From positions 122,885,373-122,949,372 of the forward strand of contig OY987299.1 in assembly GCA_963920635.1 (NCBI GenBank): a DNA stretch of 64,000 nt. Direction: 5' to 3'. A program made the position numbers and the translations under genes. This stretch comes from Pseudeuparius sepicola. Lineage: Eukaryota; Arthropoda; Insecta; Coleoptera; Anthribidae. The number at the start of each line of letters is the position of its first letter. Positions within the stretch are counted from its first letter, which is position 1. This document shows positions 46,313 through 58,180 of the stretch, in pieces. The notes beneath the pieces were generated by a model. The model was not told the origin of the DNA and searched no databases. It saw only the letters and a program-made list of their open reading frames with translations.

Positions 46313-47407
46313 CGGCTATACCGAAGCAAGCGGGATAGAAGGCTTGCAGCCATCCCCTCCCCTCCGCTGCAATGTCACACTGTCAGGCCGTGCCAAACGC
46401 CTGCCTCGTTCACGCTCTCAGTTCTCAGTCGAGGCGCACCGAGGCACGCGGCTTTACGGCACGGTGTAGCATATACAGCTACAAATCCTCATATTCAGTT
46501 ATCCTTTCTTATATACTGTTTAGCGCAATTCGGGTATTCAGGCCGAATATCACAATTTAATTGAAAAAAAAAGGGCCAATACGTAATTACAGATTTGTTA
46601 AACTACTGGAAATTTGTCTCAAAATTCTGCAAAATATGTCGTTCTCAACAGAAGGAAATAATTGTTCTTGCCATGTATCCTATCATCAGTTAATTGTAAA
46701 ATGTTTGCCTACACTGGCAAACATATTATATCTCGACAATTATCGAAAGATTCAAAATGATAGAATAATGGCGCAAAAAGCTAAGAGAAAGCTAAAGAAA
46801 TTAGCGAGTAAGTGATATTTCTTATTTTCATTCATTATATTATATTTATTTCTACGTACTTAATCGCTAAAGCAATTTGCGTGCAAGTGTTTTTTTTTAA
46901 TTTCATTGAGCTTGTTACGTTTGTTTCTACGTACTTCACTGCCACTTCATTATCATTAATAAAAAGATAAATGTTCATAATGTTGCTTGTTGCACGACAT
47001 TTTTAGGCAGTTTTTATTTCCTTAAAATTTCGTTACTATCTCACTAGAAGATAACCCACTGTTATCTTTGTATTCTGCTGTAATCTGCTCTATAAAATGA
47101 TAATGGCGTGATAGAGAAGCGATAAGGAGTGCTGCATAAAGCCACCTTTAATAATTGTTGAATTTCTTTGAGTTTATTATGTTTGTTACTTACGAACTGA
47201 ATTGTTTAGAATGATTTATTTTCTGTTGTGCCTAACATTTTTCGATTTTTTCGATGTGTTAATAAATAATCTGGAAAATAAAAATAAATTGGCTCTAAAA
47301 CTCCCCAAAATAGCGCAACGCATAGAATCTCTTAGTTAGAATTGGCCTGAGTGTGTGACGTCATCGATCGAAACTGCAGGCCTTCTATCCCTTGTGCCTC
47401 GGCTATA
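46313..47407. mobile_element. 1.1-kb inverted-repeat element in the mariner pseudogene
   Basis: Left CGAAGCAAGCGGGATAGAAG and right CTTCTATCCCTTGTGCCTCG are imperfect inverted ends of ~33 bp. It contains a GC-rich stretch (46345-46475) and the 84-codon frame at 46561-46815. The TSD is not clear. Confidence 0.5.
46561..46815 (+). CDS. Short frame, possible P-type transposase C-terminus
   Basis: 84 codons from the first TTG/ATG-like start. The end, LYLDNYRKIQNDRIMAQKAK then RKLKKLAS, is Lys/Arg-rich and helical and recalls the C-terminus of P-element-type transposases, but the match is short and made from memory. A GTAAGT donor-like site overlaps the last codons (46809). It lies between the inverted ends of the element above. 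It could equally be chance. Confidence 0.25.
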   Translation: MKKKGPIRNYRFVKLLEICLKILQNMSFSTEGNNCSCHVSYHQLIVKCLPTLANILYLDNYRKIQNDRIMAQKAKRKLKKLASK

Positions 47408-48339
47408 CCCGACGAGATGTGTCAAAATATTGATAATCTTGATGATCTTGATCTTGATATATTTGAATATATTTTATTATAATATTTTTGGGAAATTTGA
47501 ATTAAATTGTCAACATTATTCTGTTCCTTGCAAATCAGGTTTTCTAAGTGATGCCATCTCTTGTAAGTTACAAGGAAACTGTTCGTATGCGAGGTCATAG
47601 GCTTAAGTTTTTGGGCCCTGGCACAACTTTCTCAAGCTTACAAGCCCTGTGCAAACATATGGCAACGTTGCAGCGGGACGGTTCAACGGGTCCATGCAGT
47701 ATAGGGGAGTCTGCACTTTGGCTTAGTTCATCTTTTCTAATAAATGTTCAACCCTCTTTTTAATTATAATTAAATACATTTGTGAACTTTGTTTCAATAA
47801 TTGAGTATCTAAGTAAGTAGGTACGTTTGTTTAACAGACAATAAAATCAGTAACAAGTAACAAAATATACACAGAATTATAAGTATCTATAATAAGTACG
47901 ATTCCTGGTGTGGATAGGTACATTTTCGACAAATAATATGGTAAATTTGGGCAAATAGAGCGTACTAAATTTTGTTGTAAGTCGAATTTTGTGAGAATTT
48001 TTCTCAAAGTGCGCGATCAGCAAATTATAGGTATATTCCCTTATGGTTAAATTTTCATAAAAATACAAACAATAAGCGAACGGAGAACAGCATTTTGTGA
48101 AGGAGAGTAATCTCTTCTGATTGAAACGGCAGTTAATTAGGGTCAATTTCATAATACATTCTAAATTATCTTTTGACTTTAACATTAGGTAAAGAAACTT
48201 TGCAACAATACTAAACAATGGTTGGATTGTTAGAAAGCTCCTTTAATTCCCAAAATGAATACAAGTTGACCGCTTGTCGTCAAGCAAAGAAAACCTAGCT
48301 ACTTCAAGTTATTATTACGATTTGACTTACAGCCAGATA
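47408..48339. other. No recognised feature
   Basis: Frames at 47548-47763 (+) and 47877-48218 (-) have no known motif. Confidence 0.45.
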
Positions 48340-48341
48340 TA

Positions 48342-49136
48342 CAGGATGAGTTTTTAGGTCTACCATCGCGATTTTCTCGCTTATTTTGCGCCCTACAAAA
48401 AAAGCGTAAGAAACAAAAATGTTGCAATTTTGGACAGCTAAGTGGTGCTGCAAAAGAAATCGGCATCCATGCCAACTTGTTGCGCAATATTAAAAAAACC
48501 TAAAATTGAGCAAAACTATTAATAGAGATTTAATGTTTATTTTAAGAGACAGAGGAAAGCTTTTATACTGAAAATTGATGGCACCGAGAAGCTTTATCCA
48601 TCCACGTAGTCAGACAGTTTCAGCAAATTACACAGGGTCTTCGGCTCTCTTGAGACCATGAAAATTTTTGTCGATTCTAAGTTTTCTTACTATAGTGCGA
48701 AAAGTAGGGCATGGAGATCACATTCCTTTTTTAAAGTCGCCTCGCTGACCAAATTACGTATTTTCTGTGCGGCCTAAAATAAGCGAGAAAATCGCTTAAT
48801 GAGAAATAAACAAAAAAATTTTCAAAGCCTCAAGAGAGTCGAAGACCCTGTGTAATTTGCTGAAACTATCTGACTACGTGGATGGATAAAGCTTCTCAGT
48901 GCCATCAATTTTCAATATAAAAGTTTTCCTCTGTATCTTAAATAAACATTCCACGGCTATATTAATAGTTTTGCTCAATTTGAGTTTTTTTTAATATTGC
49001 GCGACAAGTTGGCCATGAATGCCGATTTCTTTTGCAGCACCACTTAGCTGTTCAACATTTTTGTTTCTTACGCTTTTTTTGTAGGGCGTAAAATAAGCGA
49101 GAAAATGGCGGCTGTAGACCTAAAAAAATCATCCTG
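48342..49136. mobile_element. Foldback CAGGATGAGTTTTT
   Basis: Ends CAGGATGAGTTTTTAGG and CCTAAAAAAATCATCCTG, with TA on both sides. Arms of over 300 bp are complete (AAATCGGCATCCATGCC against GGCCATGAATGCCGATTT). Related degenerate copies lie at 10660-11560. Confidence 0.85.
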
Positions 49137-49139
49137 TAT

Positions 49140-49400
49140 AACTAAGTTCTAGCTTCCCTCGACAGTTCTAGGCATCTTGAGGCTTGAAATTGTAAAGGAA
49201 CGATTCTTCACTTCGAATTTTTGGAGAAATGTTTAATTTTTTTCATAAACAAAACAAATTTATAAAAAAGCTGTGGCCAGCACTTCGGGCTGTCTGTTTC
49301 CACCCAGAGACACACTGCCTCGTCGTAGCAATCTGGCGATGATAGCACTACCGGCACTACGCAAATTAATTCTGGTAAATTTCTTGTAAAATCAACTGAC
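49140..49400. other. No recognised feature
   Basis: A 69-codon minus frame at 49208-49417 has no known motif. Confidence 0.4.
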
Positions 49401-49818
49401 AGGGAGCGACAGGCCACGCCGCGCAGACCCGCAAGCCATGTTGCCAGTTTTCTCTACTTCAGGGCTTCTCCTAGAGTCGGCTGTGGCCCTGGGCCTGTCC
49501 GCCTATCGGCCGTTGGGAAAGGTTACGCTCCGATCGTTCTGGACCCTTCCAGCCTGATCCCCCTCGCCCTCGTGCGTCGCCGCTACATTTTCCACGGCCG
49601 ACGAACGGGAACTGCCGGGCTGGCGACGGCGGCGGCGTCCGCGTGATGTATGCTCGTGCACCGGGCGAAAATTTCATCTCGCAAAAAAGCCATAAATAAC
49701 GGCGTCCGCACGGAGCGGAGCCGGCGGGGCTTATCCCGGGGACGTCGGGACGTCGAAAGGGGGGAAGAGTGGGGAAAGGGGCCGTTGCCTGCCGGCGGCG
49801 GATTTTAGGGGAGAGGCG
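49401..49818. other. GC-rich island 5 (split by hAT)
   Basis: Continues at 52067-52150 after the hAT insertion. A 116-codon minus frame (49471-49821) is Pro/Arg-rich, lacks motifs and is probably compositional. Confidence 0.5.
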
Positions 49819-50022
49819 CATAGACGTAACTAGGGGGGGCTAGGGGGGGCTTAGCCCCCCCCTACCTTTCTATTAGCCCTCCCTAAAATGTAAAGGATGT
49901 GCGAAGATATTATCAAAGTCTAGAGAATACTATAAGTCAGCTCACTTCTTTGTTCTCTCGGAGAAAACAACAATTTTTTGCGACTGGTCATAAATCAGCC
50001 TCGAACCGCTCTCAGCTACATA

Positions 50023-50925
50023 TAGACCGGGAGATAGTGACAGATTTTTGGACGTGATTTTACTCAGTATGCCTTTCAAAGGGCATTATGTGGCACATGT
50101 TCTCACAATAATAAGGTATGAATCAGAGAGTCATCCTGGGTTCTTCATGTGAAAAACTGAGTTTTCAATTATTCGAAAAATATGCGTTTTGATATGATTT
50201 TATACAGGCTGCCATGTGTTTTATAATGAAGTTCAAAAAGAAAATTCCTCGGAAAACCATAGGCATACCGTTAGCGTGGGTTCAAAGGGCTATTATTGTC
50301 ACGTGAACTTGTATTTTAATAATTAGTTTTTCCACGTTTCTGAACAGGCTGCCAAGGAGAAGTATGCAAGTGCTTGTTATGAAAATGCTGCTTATCCGCT
50401 TGTCCAAGTACTGTTTAAATTGAGTGCTTGTTATGAAAATGCTGCTTGTCCGCTTGTCCAAGTACTGTTTAAATTGAATGTTATTTAATAATTTAAACGA
50501 TTTATTCGATGTTAAGTGTACTTGGATATGCGCAAACGGTATGCCATCTTTTCTTCAGCAGTTTCATAACAATAACTTGCATATACTTCTCATTGGCAGC
50601 CTGTTTAGAAACGTGGAAAAATTAATTATTAAAATACAAGATCACGTGGCAATAATAGCCCTTTGGACCCACCCTAACGGTATCCCTATGGTTTTCCGAG
50701 GAATTTTCTATTTGAACTTCATTATAAAACACATGGCAGCCTGTATAAAATCATATCAAAACGCATATTTTTCGAATAATTGAAAACTCAGTTTTTCCCA
50801 TGAAGAACCCAGGATGACTCTCTGATTCATACCTTATTATTGTGAGAATATGTGCCACATAATGCCCTTTGCAAGGCATACTGAGTAAAATCACGTCCAA
50901 AAATCTGTCACCATCTCCCGGTCTA
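50023..50925. mobile_element. Foldback TAGACCGGGAGAT (nested in the P-like MITE)
   Basis: 903 bp with ends TAGACCGGGAGATAGTGACA and TGTCACCATCTCCCGGTCTA, TA TSD. The arms pair over ~300 bp. 41815-41830 gives the empty site. Confidence 0.88.
50371..50478 (+). repeat. 54-bp tandem duplication
   Basis: GTGCTTGTTATGAAAATGCT to CAAGTACTGTTTAAATTGA occurs twice in a row at the centre of the foldback, with one difference (TATCC / TGTCC). Confidence 0.85.
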
Positions 50926-52539
50926 TAAGCTTATTTTCTTATCAAATCAGATATCGATCGCCGTACTCCGATGACGGCGGGCCGAGGGAGCGGGAGACGG
51001 CAGGGGGGAAACGTTTGTTTACACAAGGCCGAGTGCGCCGACTTACATTATTCTCTAGACTTTGATATTATGCTTCTCGTAAACAGAATAGATCTAACAT
51101 TCTAAAAACGCAACGTTACGCAACACGACGAATACCGCACGCGCCTTTTTAAATTCACCAGTCGCGACGAATCGCTTGCTCTTGCGGAATCTTGCGCTTG
51201 CGCCTTGTGCCCCCACAAAATCCGACTGAAATTTAAACGCGCAAGCGAGAGCGAACACACCGTGCCTGCTGCCGAGAGAAAGAGAGACGAGACGGGCGTC
51301 GGAGAATGTACTTTTTTTGCTGTGCCAGATTCCAGACTTTTATTTTGTTATTCATCCAGTGTATTGTTGTTTCGTTATAATATGTACTATGTAAATAATC
51401 TTGCATCACAAAATAGCAGACATTCCCAACATTTTTTCTCTGGTTTCTACTCGGAAACCTCTACTTTTTCATAATGTTTTTTCTTAAATGAATTAAAGAT
51501 GATTCAAAATTACCAGTAGAGAGACCTATACATTATTTTTTGAAGCCTTAAAATTAACGTTTTTGGGTGTGGCACCTCAAGGGTGGTACAGGGTGATCCA
51601 ATCAGTAACGTATTTAGAAGGGCGGGACCGAACCCATTTCGGAATTTGAAAATATTCACTCCAGCTTGTAAATTTAAAGATATTGGGATTTCCCAAGACT
51701 AATTTTATGTAATTTTTCTTCAAATTTTTAAAAAATTTCGCCTGCGGTGCTTTTTTTAGAATTATTTTAAATGCCCTTGTTTAAAAATAGACACAAAAAT
51801 TGTCCCTCCACCACTCGAAATTAATTCCTATATACGTCACAGAAGTGATCCAAACTCGTAGCCCCGGCCTACCATTTTACAGAATGACATGTAAAAAATA
51901 TACCTTTGTAAGTAGCGTACCGACTTTCAAAAATTTATTCCTAATGGATTTAATAATTTCTTGTCGGGGTCCCGCATTTTCATGCGGCACCCGGCCCCGC
52001 AAAATCTTGAGCCGGTCCTGATCAGCCCCCCTAAAAATACGACCTAGTTACGTCTATGGAGAGGCGGGGATTTAGGTGCGAAAGGCGCGCACGCGGCATA
52101 TTTCGTGCGAGTCGGCGGGGAGCAACGAGACAGCCGAGATTAGGGAAGTTTTAAATGAAGAATAATTACTTTTCTAAGGGTTTGACAAACCATACGTTAC
52201 ATCTCGAGATTTTTTTATCAGGCAGAGTTTGCATTTAGATTTTGCAATTTTTTTATTGGACAATAATAAAATAATACTAAATAAAACCACGGGAAACCTA
52301 CATCAGCCACACTCTAACGACGATCCTTTGTTGTCGCCTCCGCCAGGGACGCAGACAGATTGCCTTACTCTAAGCGATTACACGCCACGAATGACAGGAC
52401 CGTATCGTATAAATCAATGCCTGGGAATGCCCTAATGAAATGTAGCACTTTTTATCCTTCAATATCCGTTTGAAATCGAAGAAAGCAATTTAAATCCTCT
52501 AAAACATATTATAATATAGAAAAATCGTTACAATTCTTA

Positions 52540-52860
52540 GACTTGAAATCTCTTAATACGGTTTTTTTGGAGTTTTAATGTAATTTGAGATACTAAGAAA
52601 TTTGGCATTTTACTGAAGTCTATGGGGGCAATTCGGCAAGATGGTGGCACTTCTGGTTATACCGGAAGTTGATGCCATCTTACCTATTTTAAACAATAGG
52701 GCACCCTATATATTACTTCATTTTTAGATTATACGCAAAATTCTAGACATATTTCATTATTACCTAACCTAACCTAACCCTTATATATTATATATTTTAA
52801 ATTTTGTGCCAAAAATGAGGTTTGCAGGATTAAACATAACTATCAATTAATTTCTCCTAT
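52540..52860 (+). repeat. Dispersed repeat H, copy 1
   Basis: Shared with 61253-62010: AATCTCTTAATA, GGTTATACCGGAAGTTGATG, CATTATTACCTAACCTAACC. The 61-kb copy has a SINE at the position corresponding to about 52757. A further patch at 54440-54540 resembles 62080-62170, so the family may extend further. CCTAA occurs three times in tandem at about 52765. Confidence 0.7.
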
Positions 52861-54860
52861 ATGAAAGCGTTGACTGACTTAATACGTCAGTCAACGATGA
52901 AAGCCTTCATTATTTAATTGGGGTTGGTTTGCTTGTATAAGGGGATCTACTTTAGTGTACTGTGTTGATATTTTGATAATGAATAAACACAGAGTGATTA
53001 AAAACTAATATTAAAAATTAAATTAAAAGCCATTTTTTCAAATGGAACCACCCTATTTTTAAATTTTATCTTATATTTATAATTAAAAATAAGGCTGACT
53101 TTGTATAAGGTTGTCTATTCCACAATTTTCCGAGAAATCGATCGCAGCAGTTTGTCGCGGGACACACTGTATAGACGTAAAGTAAAGAGCTGGGGAAATT
53201 ATTTTCAAAATGCTCAAATCTTTTTTATCACAGGGAATGACAAGCTTAAATTAAACAAAAAATCCAACACATCCAAATAGATTAACTTGAAATATCTCTA
53301 AACCAAACCGTAAATTAATATTTTACAATAAGTAGTAAAAAATTAAGAAAAATAATTGCTACCCAAAAAATGTTAGGGTCAAAGGATGCCACCCAACTTT
53401 TGTTTTGTCTACTCTTCGATTTTTTAGACAAAAAAAAACACAACAGAATAAATGTTTCACATTCGTGTAGGTATCTCAAAACACACAAACAATAAGTTAT
53501 TTTAGGCGTCTATATAGTGATAATAATTTTTAATTGGGTTTTAATCGAAGAAAGCAATTTAAATCATCTAAAAGCATATTAGAATATAGAAAAATACAAC
53601 AATAATTAGCTAAAAACGTTACAATTCTGGTAACGTTACATTTACCTACAAATTTCTAGCTTGAATAATTTCCAAAAGGACTAAAATGTACAACAATAAT
53701 AGATAACAGCTATTATTTTGGTCAACTAAAAACTTAAAATATTCAATAAGGTTATTCATCTTTTACAACTAAGTTTTCTTATTGAGGGCAACCAGATATA
53801 TTAGGTACACTGTTTTAGTTTCCTACTACAAAAAAATATTTCGCCCATAATTCCCCATCATTTTTTCTTTAATTGGGCATAAACCATAACCTAAATACAA
53901 AAAACCCCTAACTTGAAATGCATATTTACAATATATATATATATATATATATACAAGTTTTTTGTAATATAAAAAAATAAAAATTAATATAAAATAATTA
54001 ATTTCATACTTACAATATAATTGTAAAAAATTTATTTTTGAGCGACTTTTTAGAGATATTATAGTAACACGTAGACATATTTACTTTATACAGGGAGTTT
54101 AGAGTTTCTTAAGTTATGACTTTTTAACGGCATCTAGGAATAAATATTTTTTAACTCAAAAATGAGGAAGATAACAATAATTTTAAACTTGATCCTGTAT
54201 ATTAAATGGAAATCCTTAAAAAACTAAAAATGATAGGTAGCAAAATGAGTAATTATTAAATTAAAATTTGCCCAAAAAATATCCCCAAAAATATTCTAAT
54301 TATTGGTTGGTTTAAAATTTTAAAATAACCATTTTATTAATCGTGTCTTTTCAAAATATGAAAATAAATAACTTTTTACTATACCTTACTTAGTCCAATA
54401 AAGATGTCGGTTTTGCAAAAAAATCCAAACAGGATGATTTTTTCAGGGTTGTTTGGGGACTGCCTCCATGGGTGTCCAGCCAGAAGATCACTCTCAAACT
54501 CCTGGTATTGCGCTATAGGGTGGTTTCCTAATCGTTTTTTTAGAGCAAAATGACCCTAATAGAAGTTGAACGGGATCACAGTATGAACAACTTTTCCTCA
54601 AAAACTTTTTCTTATAATTGTTTTTGTTTCTAATACCGTTTACTGAAATATTGCCATATCCGCTATATTTCATTCAACGCTAATACTTAATGATTTACAA
54701 ATGACAAAAAACCACAGGACCACAGGACTGGTCCTTAATAAAAGTTGGAGAGGGGTAAATGCTCTGCAATTTTGTTTTACAATTTTTTTATCTCAAGTTA
54801 CAGCACCAAAACACTATTGAGAGTGTCATAAATGCGCTGAAAATGGGTAATAAAAAATAA
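52861..54860. other. No gene; AT-rich, (AT)n at about 53931
   Basis: Long AT-rich stretch with an AT dinucleotide run of about 24 bp at 53930-53953. No coding or structural feature was recognised apart from the repeat-H-like patch near 54440-54540. Confidence 0.5.
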
Positions 54861-54995
54861 TAGTTATTTATGTACCAAGGCACTGAAGTTCAACTTTTTA
54901 TGACTCATGTGGAATTTAGTTGCCGAGGCCTCTGGCCGAGGCCAATAAACCACATGAGTCATAAAAAGAACTTCAGTGCCGAGGTACATATTATA

Positions 54996-55728
54996 CAGTG
55001 TGTCCACGGATTGATGTCGGAATAGGTGTAAATGACAAAAAAATTTCGAGTTCAAATTTGACCATTTGGGGTTCAGCCCTGCTTGGATAGAAACTAATTT
55101 GTGCCATATTAGTAGTTTCGAAAAATCAAGTAGGCCTTGACAGGAACGATTTATTTATTTTCTGTGTAGGTTAAGTGCCTTTTCTGAACAAGATATCGAA
55201 AAATGTTATTAGAAAAAGTTGCTTAGAATTCAAAATTATGTCCCTGTGCAGATTTTCAAAATAATTGGCCTACTTTGATTTTAGTCCATTTCATTTAGGT
55301 AGTTGAACTTTTATATTGCCGAACACACATTTTCAGTCAAGTTGGCATGTTTTTATTATTTTTTTTTAACTGTTCAGTGCAGTTTGGTAGTTATATCCTG
55401 TGGGTTTTAGCGTATTAATAAAAAACTGCCAGAAATGGATTAAAATCAAAGTAGGCCAATTATTTTGAAAATCTGCACAGGGACATAATTTTGAATTCTA
55501 AGCAACTTTTTCTAATAACATTTTTCGATATCTTGTTCAGAAAAGGCACTTAACCTACACAGAAAATAAATAAATCGTTCCTGTCAAGGCCTACTTGATT
55601 TTTCGAAACTACTAATATGGCACAAATTAGTTTCTATCCAAGCAGGGCTGAACCCCAAATGGTCAAATTTGAACTCGAAATTTTTTTGTCATTTACACCT
55701 ATTCCGACATCAATCCGTGGACACACTG
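54996..55728. mobile_element. Foldback, CAGTGTGTCCACGG family, copy 3 (nested)
   Basis: Almost perfect arms of ~300 bp from CAGTGTGTCCACGGATTG to CAATCCGTGGACACACTG, TA TSD. The uninserted sequence GTACATATTATATTTTTC is at 651-665. The centre is ~140 bp and non-coding. Confidence 0.9.
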
Positions 55729-55850
55729 TATATATTTTTTGAAATCGGGAAAAAAAATGTTTTATTAGGCAAGAAAATAATAATAATGGATCACCCGTTC
55801 ATGAACCGACTGCGCGCGGCGTTGCTTGACTTTGACGATCGCTCTACCTA

Positions 55851-56218
55851 AAGTCTATCCAAGTTACAGAGGCAGTGGATGTCTCTAATATTGGTCTGGC
55901 AGTCATAAAATGTCAAGTGTTTACGCGGCGAGCAGAATGCAGGGCCGGCTCTTCCCTCAGTCGAGTTTCCTGCATATTTTAGATCGGATCGCGAGCAGTA
56001 TATTCTGTAAATTTATTTTGTTACTTAATTTAAGGAAATTTATAAAGATCCACGAAAGGTAGAAACACAAATTTTAGAACTTCTAAAAGAATTAGGTCAG
56101 AATTACAAGCCACTTGGAATCTCATATTAGTCAGACCCTGGTAATCGATGGCAATGCGGTCATGTGACTTCGTTTACTTAAGGCTTATATCTACTGCCGC
56201 TGTAACTTGGATAGACTT
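55851..56218. mobile_element. 368-bp MITE, TIR AAGTCTATCCAAGTTACAG (nested)
   Basis: Perfect 19-bp TIRs extending imperfectly to ~29 bp (GGCAGTGGA / GGCAGTAGA), TA TSD at 55849-55850 and 56219-56220. The other hairpin-element copies give the uninterrupted site (CTCTACCTAGG). Non-coding. Confidence 0.9.
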
Positions 56219-56657
56219 TAGGTCAGGTACAATGACGTACGGCGCCCTCGAACAGAAAAACCAAACTGCTTGTTGTTGTGCAGCCTCCATAATAAATTTA
56301 TTGATATTCAAACCTACTAAAATATGTATACTGATAGATTGTGCTGCTATAGGATAGGTAACAATTTCACAATGTGTACGACTAGTTAAATGGGCCTTTA
56401 TTGGCCGGGTTTTGAATATTTGGTCACTTTTGACGAGCGACGGCGTCTGACGTTTTGATGTTTACATCTCACCAAGGCCTACTTATTGAAAAAATCGTAC
56501 AATAATGGATTACTTCAGTGCCGATTTCTGAGTTTTTAATGACGATTTTGGGACACTTTACCGCCGATTTCGAGAAAAAATAATTATTGTAAAGCTTTAC
56601 AAACAAAATCTACTATTCCCATAAATATAATGTCCGTAAATTGGGATGAATGAGCAA

Positions 56658-56992
56658 AAAATAAATTAAAAGTAAAAAAATATTTTTAAAAAAAGCTTTT
56701 ATTTAAATGCGCTAAAAAGAATAAAATAATCTTTTCTTTTAAAACTTTTACTATCAACTTATAACGTCATTCCACAATTTATATGATATAAAAGCTTGTC
56801 GCGAGATTTAAGTAGTGGTATTTACTTAGTTTGAAAACTTAAATCTCGCGACAAGCTTTTATATCATATAAATTGTGGAATGACGTTATAAGTTGATAGT
56901 AAAAGTTTTAAAAGAAAAGATTATTTTATTCTTTTTAGCGCATTTAAATAAAAGCTTTTTTTAAAAATATTTTTTTACTTTTAATTTATTTT
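56658..56992. repeat. Perfect 335-bp palindrome
   Basis: 156-bp arms (56658-56813 and 56837-56992) that I find identical, around a 23-bp spacer. The arm belongs to the AAGCTTTTATT family also seen at 12352, 13432 and 16506. Confidence 0.9.
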
Positions 56993-57109
56993 GTAATTTT
57001 TAGTTTGGCCAGGTGTCTGAGTCTATTCATCTCAGTTAACGCATCATTGTTGCAAGGTCGTTTGCCGGTTAGTTTAGAACAGTCTAGCTCTTCAATGAGG
57101 AGACCTTCT

Positions 57110-57440
57110 AATGACCATCTTGGGTGTTCCGCCATGTTGGATTTAGAATGACGTCACACATATAATCATGCATTGTCATCCAAATTAAACGTGTGTACAA
57201 AATTTCAGCTCGATCGGTTGAAATTTAACTAGTCCGCCATCTTGGGTGATCCGCCATGTTGGATTTAGAATGACGTCACACATATAATCATGCATTGTCA
57301 TCCAAATTAAACGTGTGTACAAAATTTCAGCTCGATCGGTTGAAGATATCTGCTTCAAAATTGAGTTGCAAGATTCCACCCGAACAAATTACATACATAC
57401 ATACATACATACATACATTGCAAGTTAAATAAAAGCTTTT
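57110..57440 (+). repeat. CATA-tail repeat with 121-bp tandem units
   Basis: Two nearly identical units starting CCATCTTGGGTG (57116 and 57237) with CGCCATGTTGGATTTAG and AATTTCAGCTCGATCGG, then TTGCAAGATTCCACCCG, an ACAT run (57390-57418) and AAATAAAAGCTTTT. Same layout and period as 11776-12320, but a different subfamily. Confidence 0.8.
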
Positions 57441-57525
57441 AATAAGTGGCTCTACTCGCCCTCCACATATTCGACTATTTTTTCTTTTTTTTTTTGTCGA
57501 CCACTAACCAGCACACCACACCAAT

Positions 57526-57723
57526 ATGTCTCATTTGTTCCGGAAATTCCCCGACTCCTTTTTTGTGGCTAAGCAGGCCGCCGCCGTCCCCACACAATCA
57601 ACACTTCCAGTGCATTCCACGACACCACCTGCGCCAAATTACCTGTGGAAAAAAATAAACAAACAGTCCGGTATGCCGGTACGCACTGTGCATGCTGCGC
57701 TCTGGAACCTGGCTAATGAATAA
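57526..57723 (+). CDS. Short open frame, unknown
   Basis: 65 codons starting MSHLFRKFPDSFFVAKQAAA and ending VHAALWNLANE, followed at once by AATAAAAATAAAAAA, which could act as a poly(A) signal. It is GC-richer than its surroundings and lies between a CATA-tail repeat and dispersed repeat D. No domain is recognised; it could be an exon or retroelement fragment, or chance. Confidence 0.25.
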   Translation: MSHLFRKFPDSFFVAKQAAAVPTQSTLPVHSTTPPAPNYLWKKINKQSGMPVRTVHAALWNLANE

Positions 57724-57845
57724 AAATAAAAAATTCTGGGGTGGCCGTGGCGAGGCCCATGTGAAAATTTAAAAATACGAAGTCACTAAAACTGGAGACA
57801 TGTGGGGTATAAACTCATAAGCCGAGGCCTACGATAAAGACAGGC

Positions 57846-58180
57846 CATGTCGCACAAAAATCACGTGACCATCTTAGTCCGACGTTACATGTCATTTGTC
57901 ACAAAACTGAAAGCGGCAGCTTGGGTTTTGAGAAGTTTTAAATGTTTAAAGTGTTTTTAAACGTCTTAGTTTATATTTAGAAACAAGTTTGTGTCTAGTG
58001 CGCTTGTGCCCTGGCGGAGGGGAACCGCCCAGGTGTTATTATGGCCTCTCGGTGGGAGCCGTGCCGTCCAGGAGTGCCGCTCGCGCCGACGCGTTAGCGC
58101 TGTAAGGGGAATTCTACCCCCGGAATGGACATGGACATTGGAGCCTGAGACACAGACGGGTGAACTGCTTTTGAGAATGT
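57846..58180 (+). repeat. Dispersed repeat D, copy 2
   Basis: Matches 4058-4440 with internal deletions. No AATAAA end is seen here. Confidence 0.65.

Larger units (their letters stand above)
49914..51064. mobile_element. P-like MITE, copy 2 (nested in hAT)
   Basis: TIR CAAAGTCTAGAGAATA at both ends and a 7-bp TSD ATATTAT (49907-49913 and 51065-51071). Apart from the foldback at 50023-50925 it matches 41692-41959. Confidence 0.88.
49819..52058. mobile_element. hAT-type element G, copy 2 with nested insertions
   Basis: Ends CATAGACGTAACTAGG and CCTAGTTACGTCTATG, 8-bp TSD GAGAGGCG (49811-49818 and 52059-52066). Apart from the 1.15-kb insertion at 49914-51064 it aligns end to end with 36996-38060, which serves as the empty copy. 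Confidence 0.9.
54861..56577 (+). mobile_element. Hairpin element with two insertions
   Basis: TAGTTATTTATGTACC hairpin at 54861-54993, body to CCGATTTCGAGAAA at 56577. The body is split by a foldback (54996-55728) and by a MITE (55851-56218). With these removed it aligns with 528-1125. Confidence 0.85.

Noticed and set aside
51205..51474. 89-codon frame in hAT element G as a transposase piece
   Set aside because: No hAT motifs, and the equivalent frame in the other copy differs in length and sequence at the end; treated as non-coding.
52763..52785. CCTAA triplication as an interstitial telomere
   Set aside because: Three units only, and present (shorter) in the other copy of repeat H, so it is part of that repeat.
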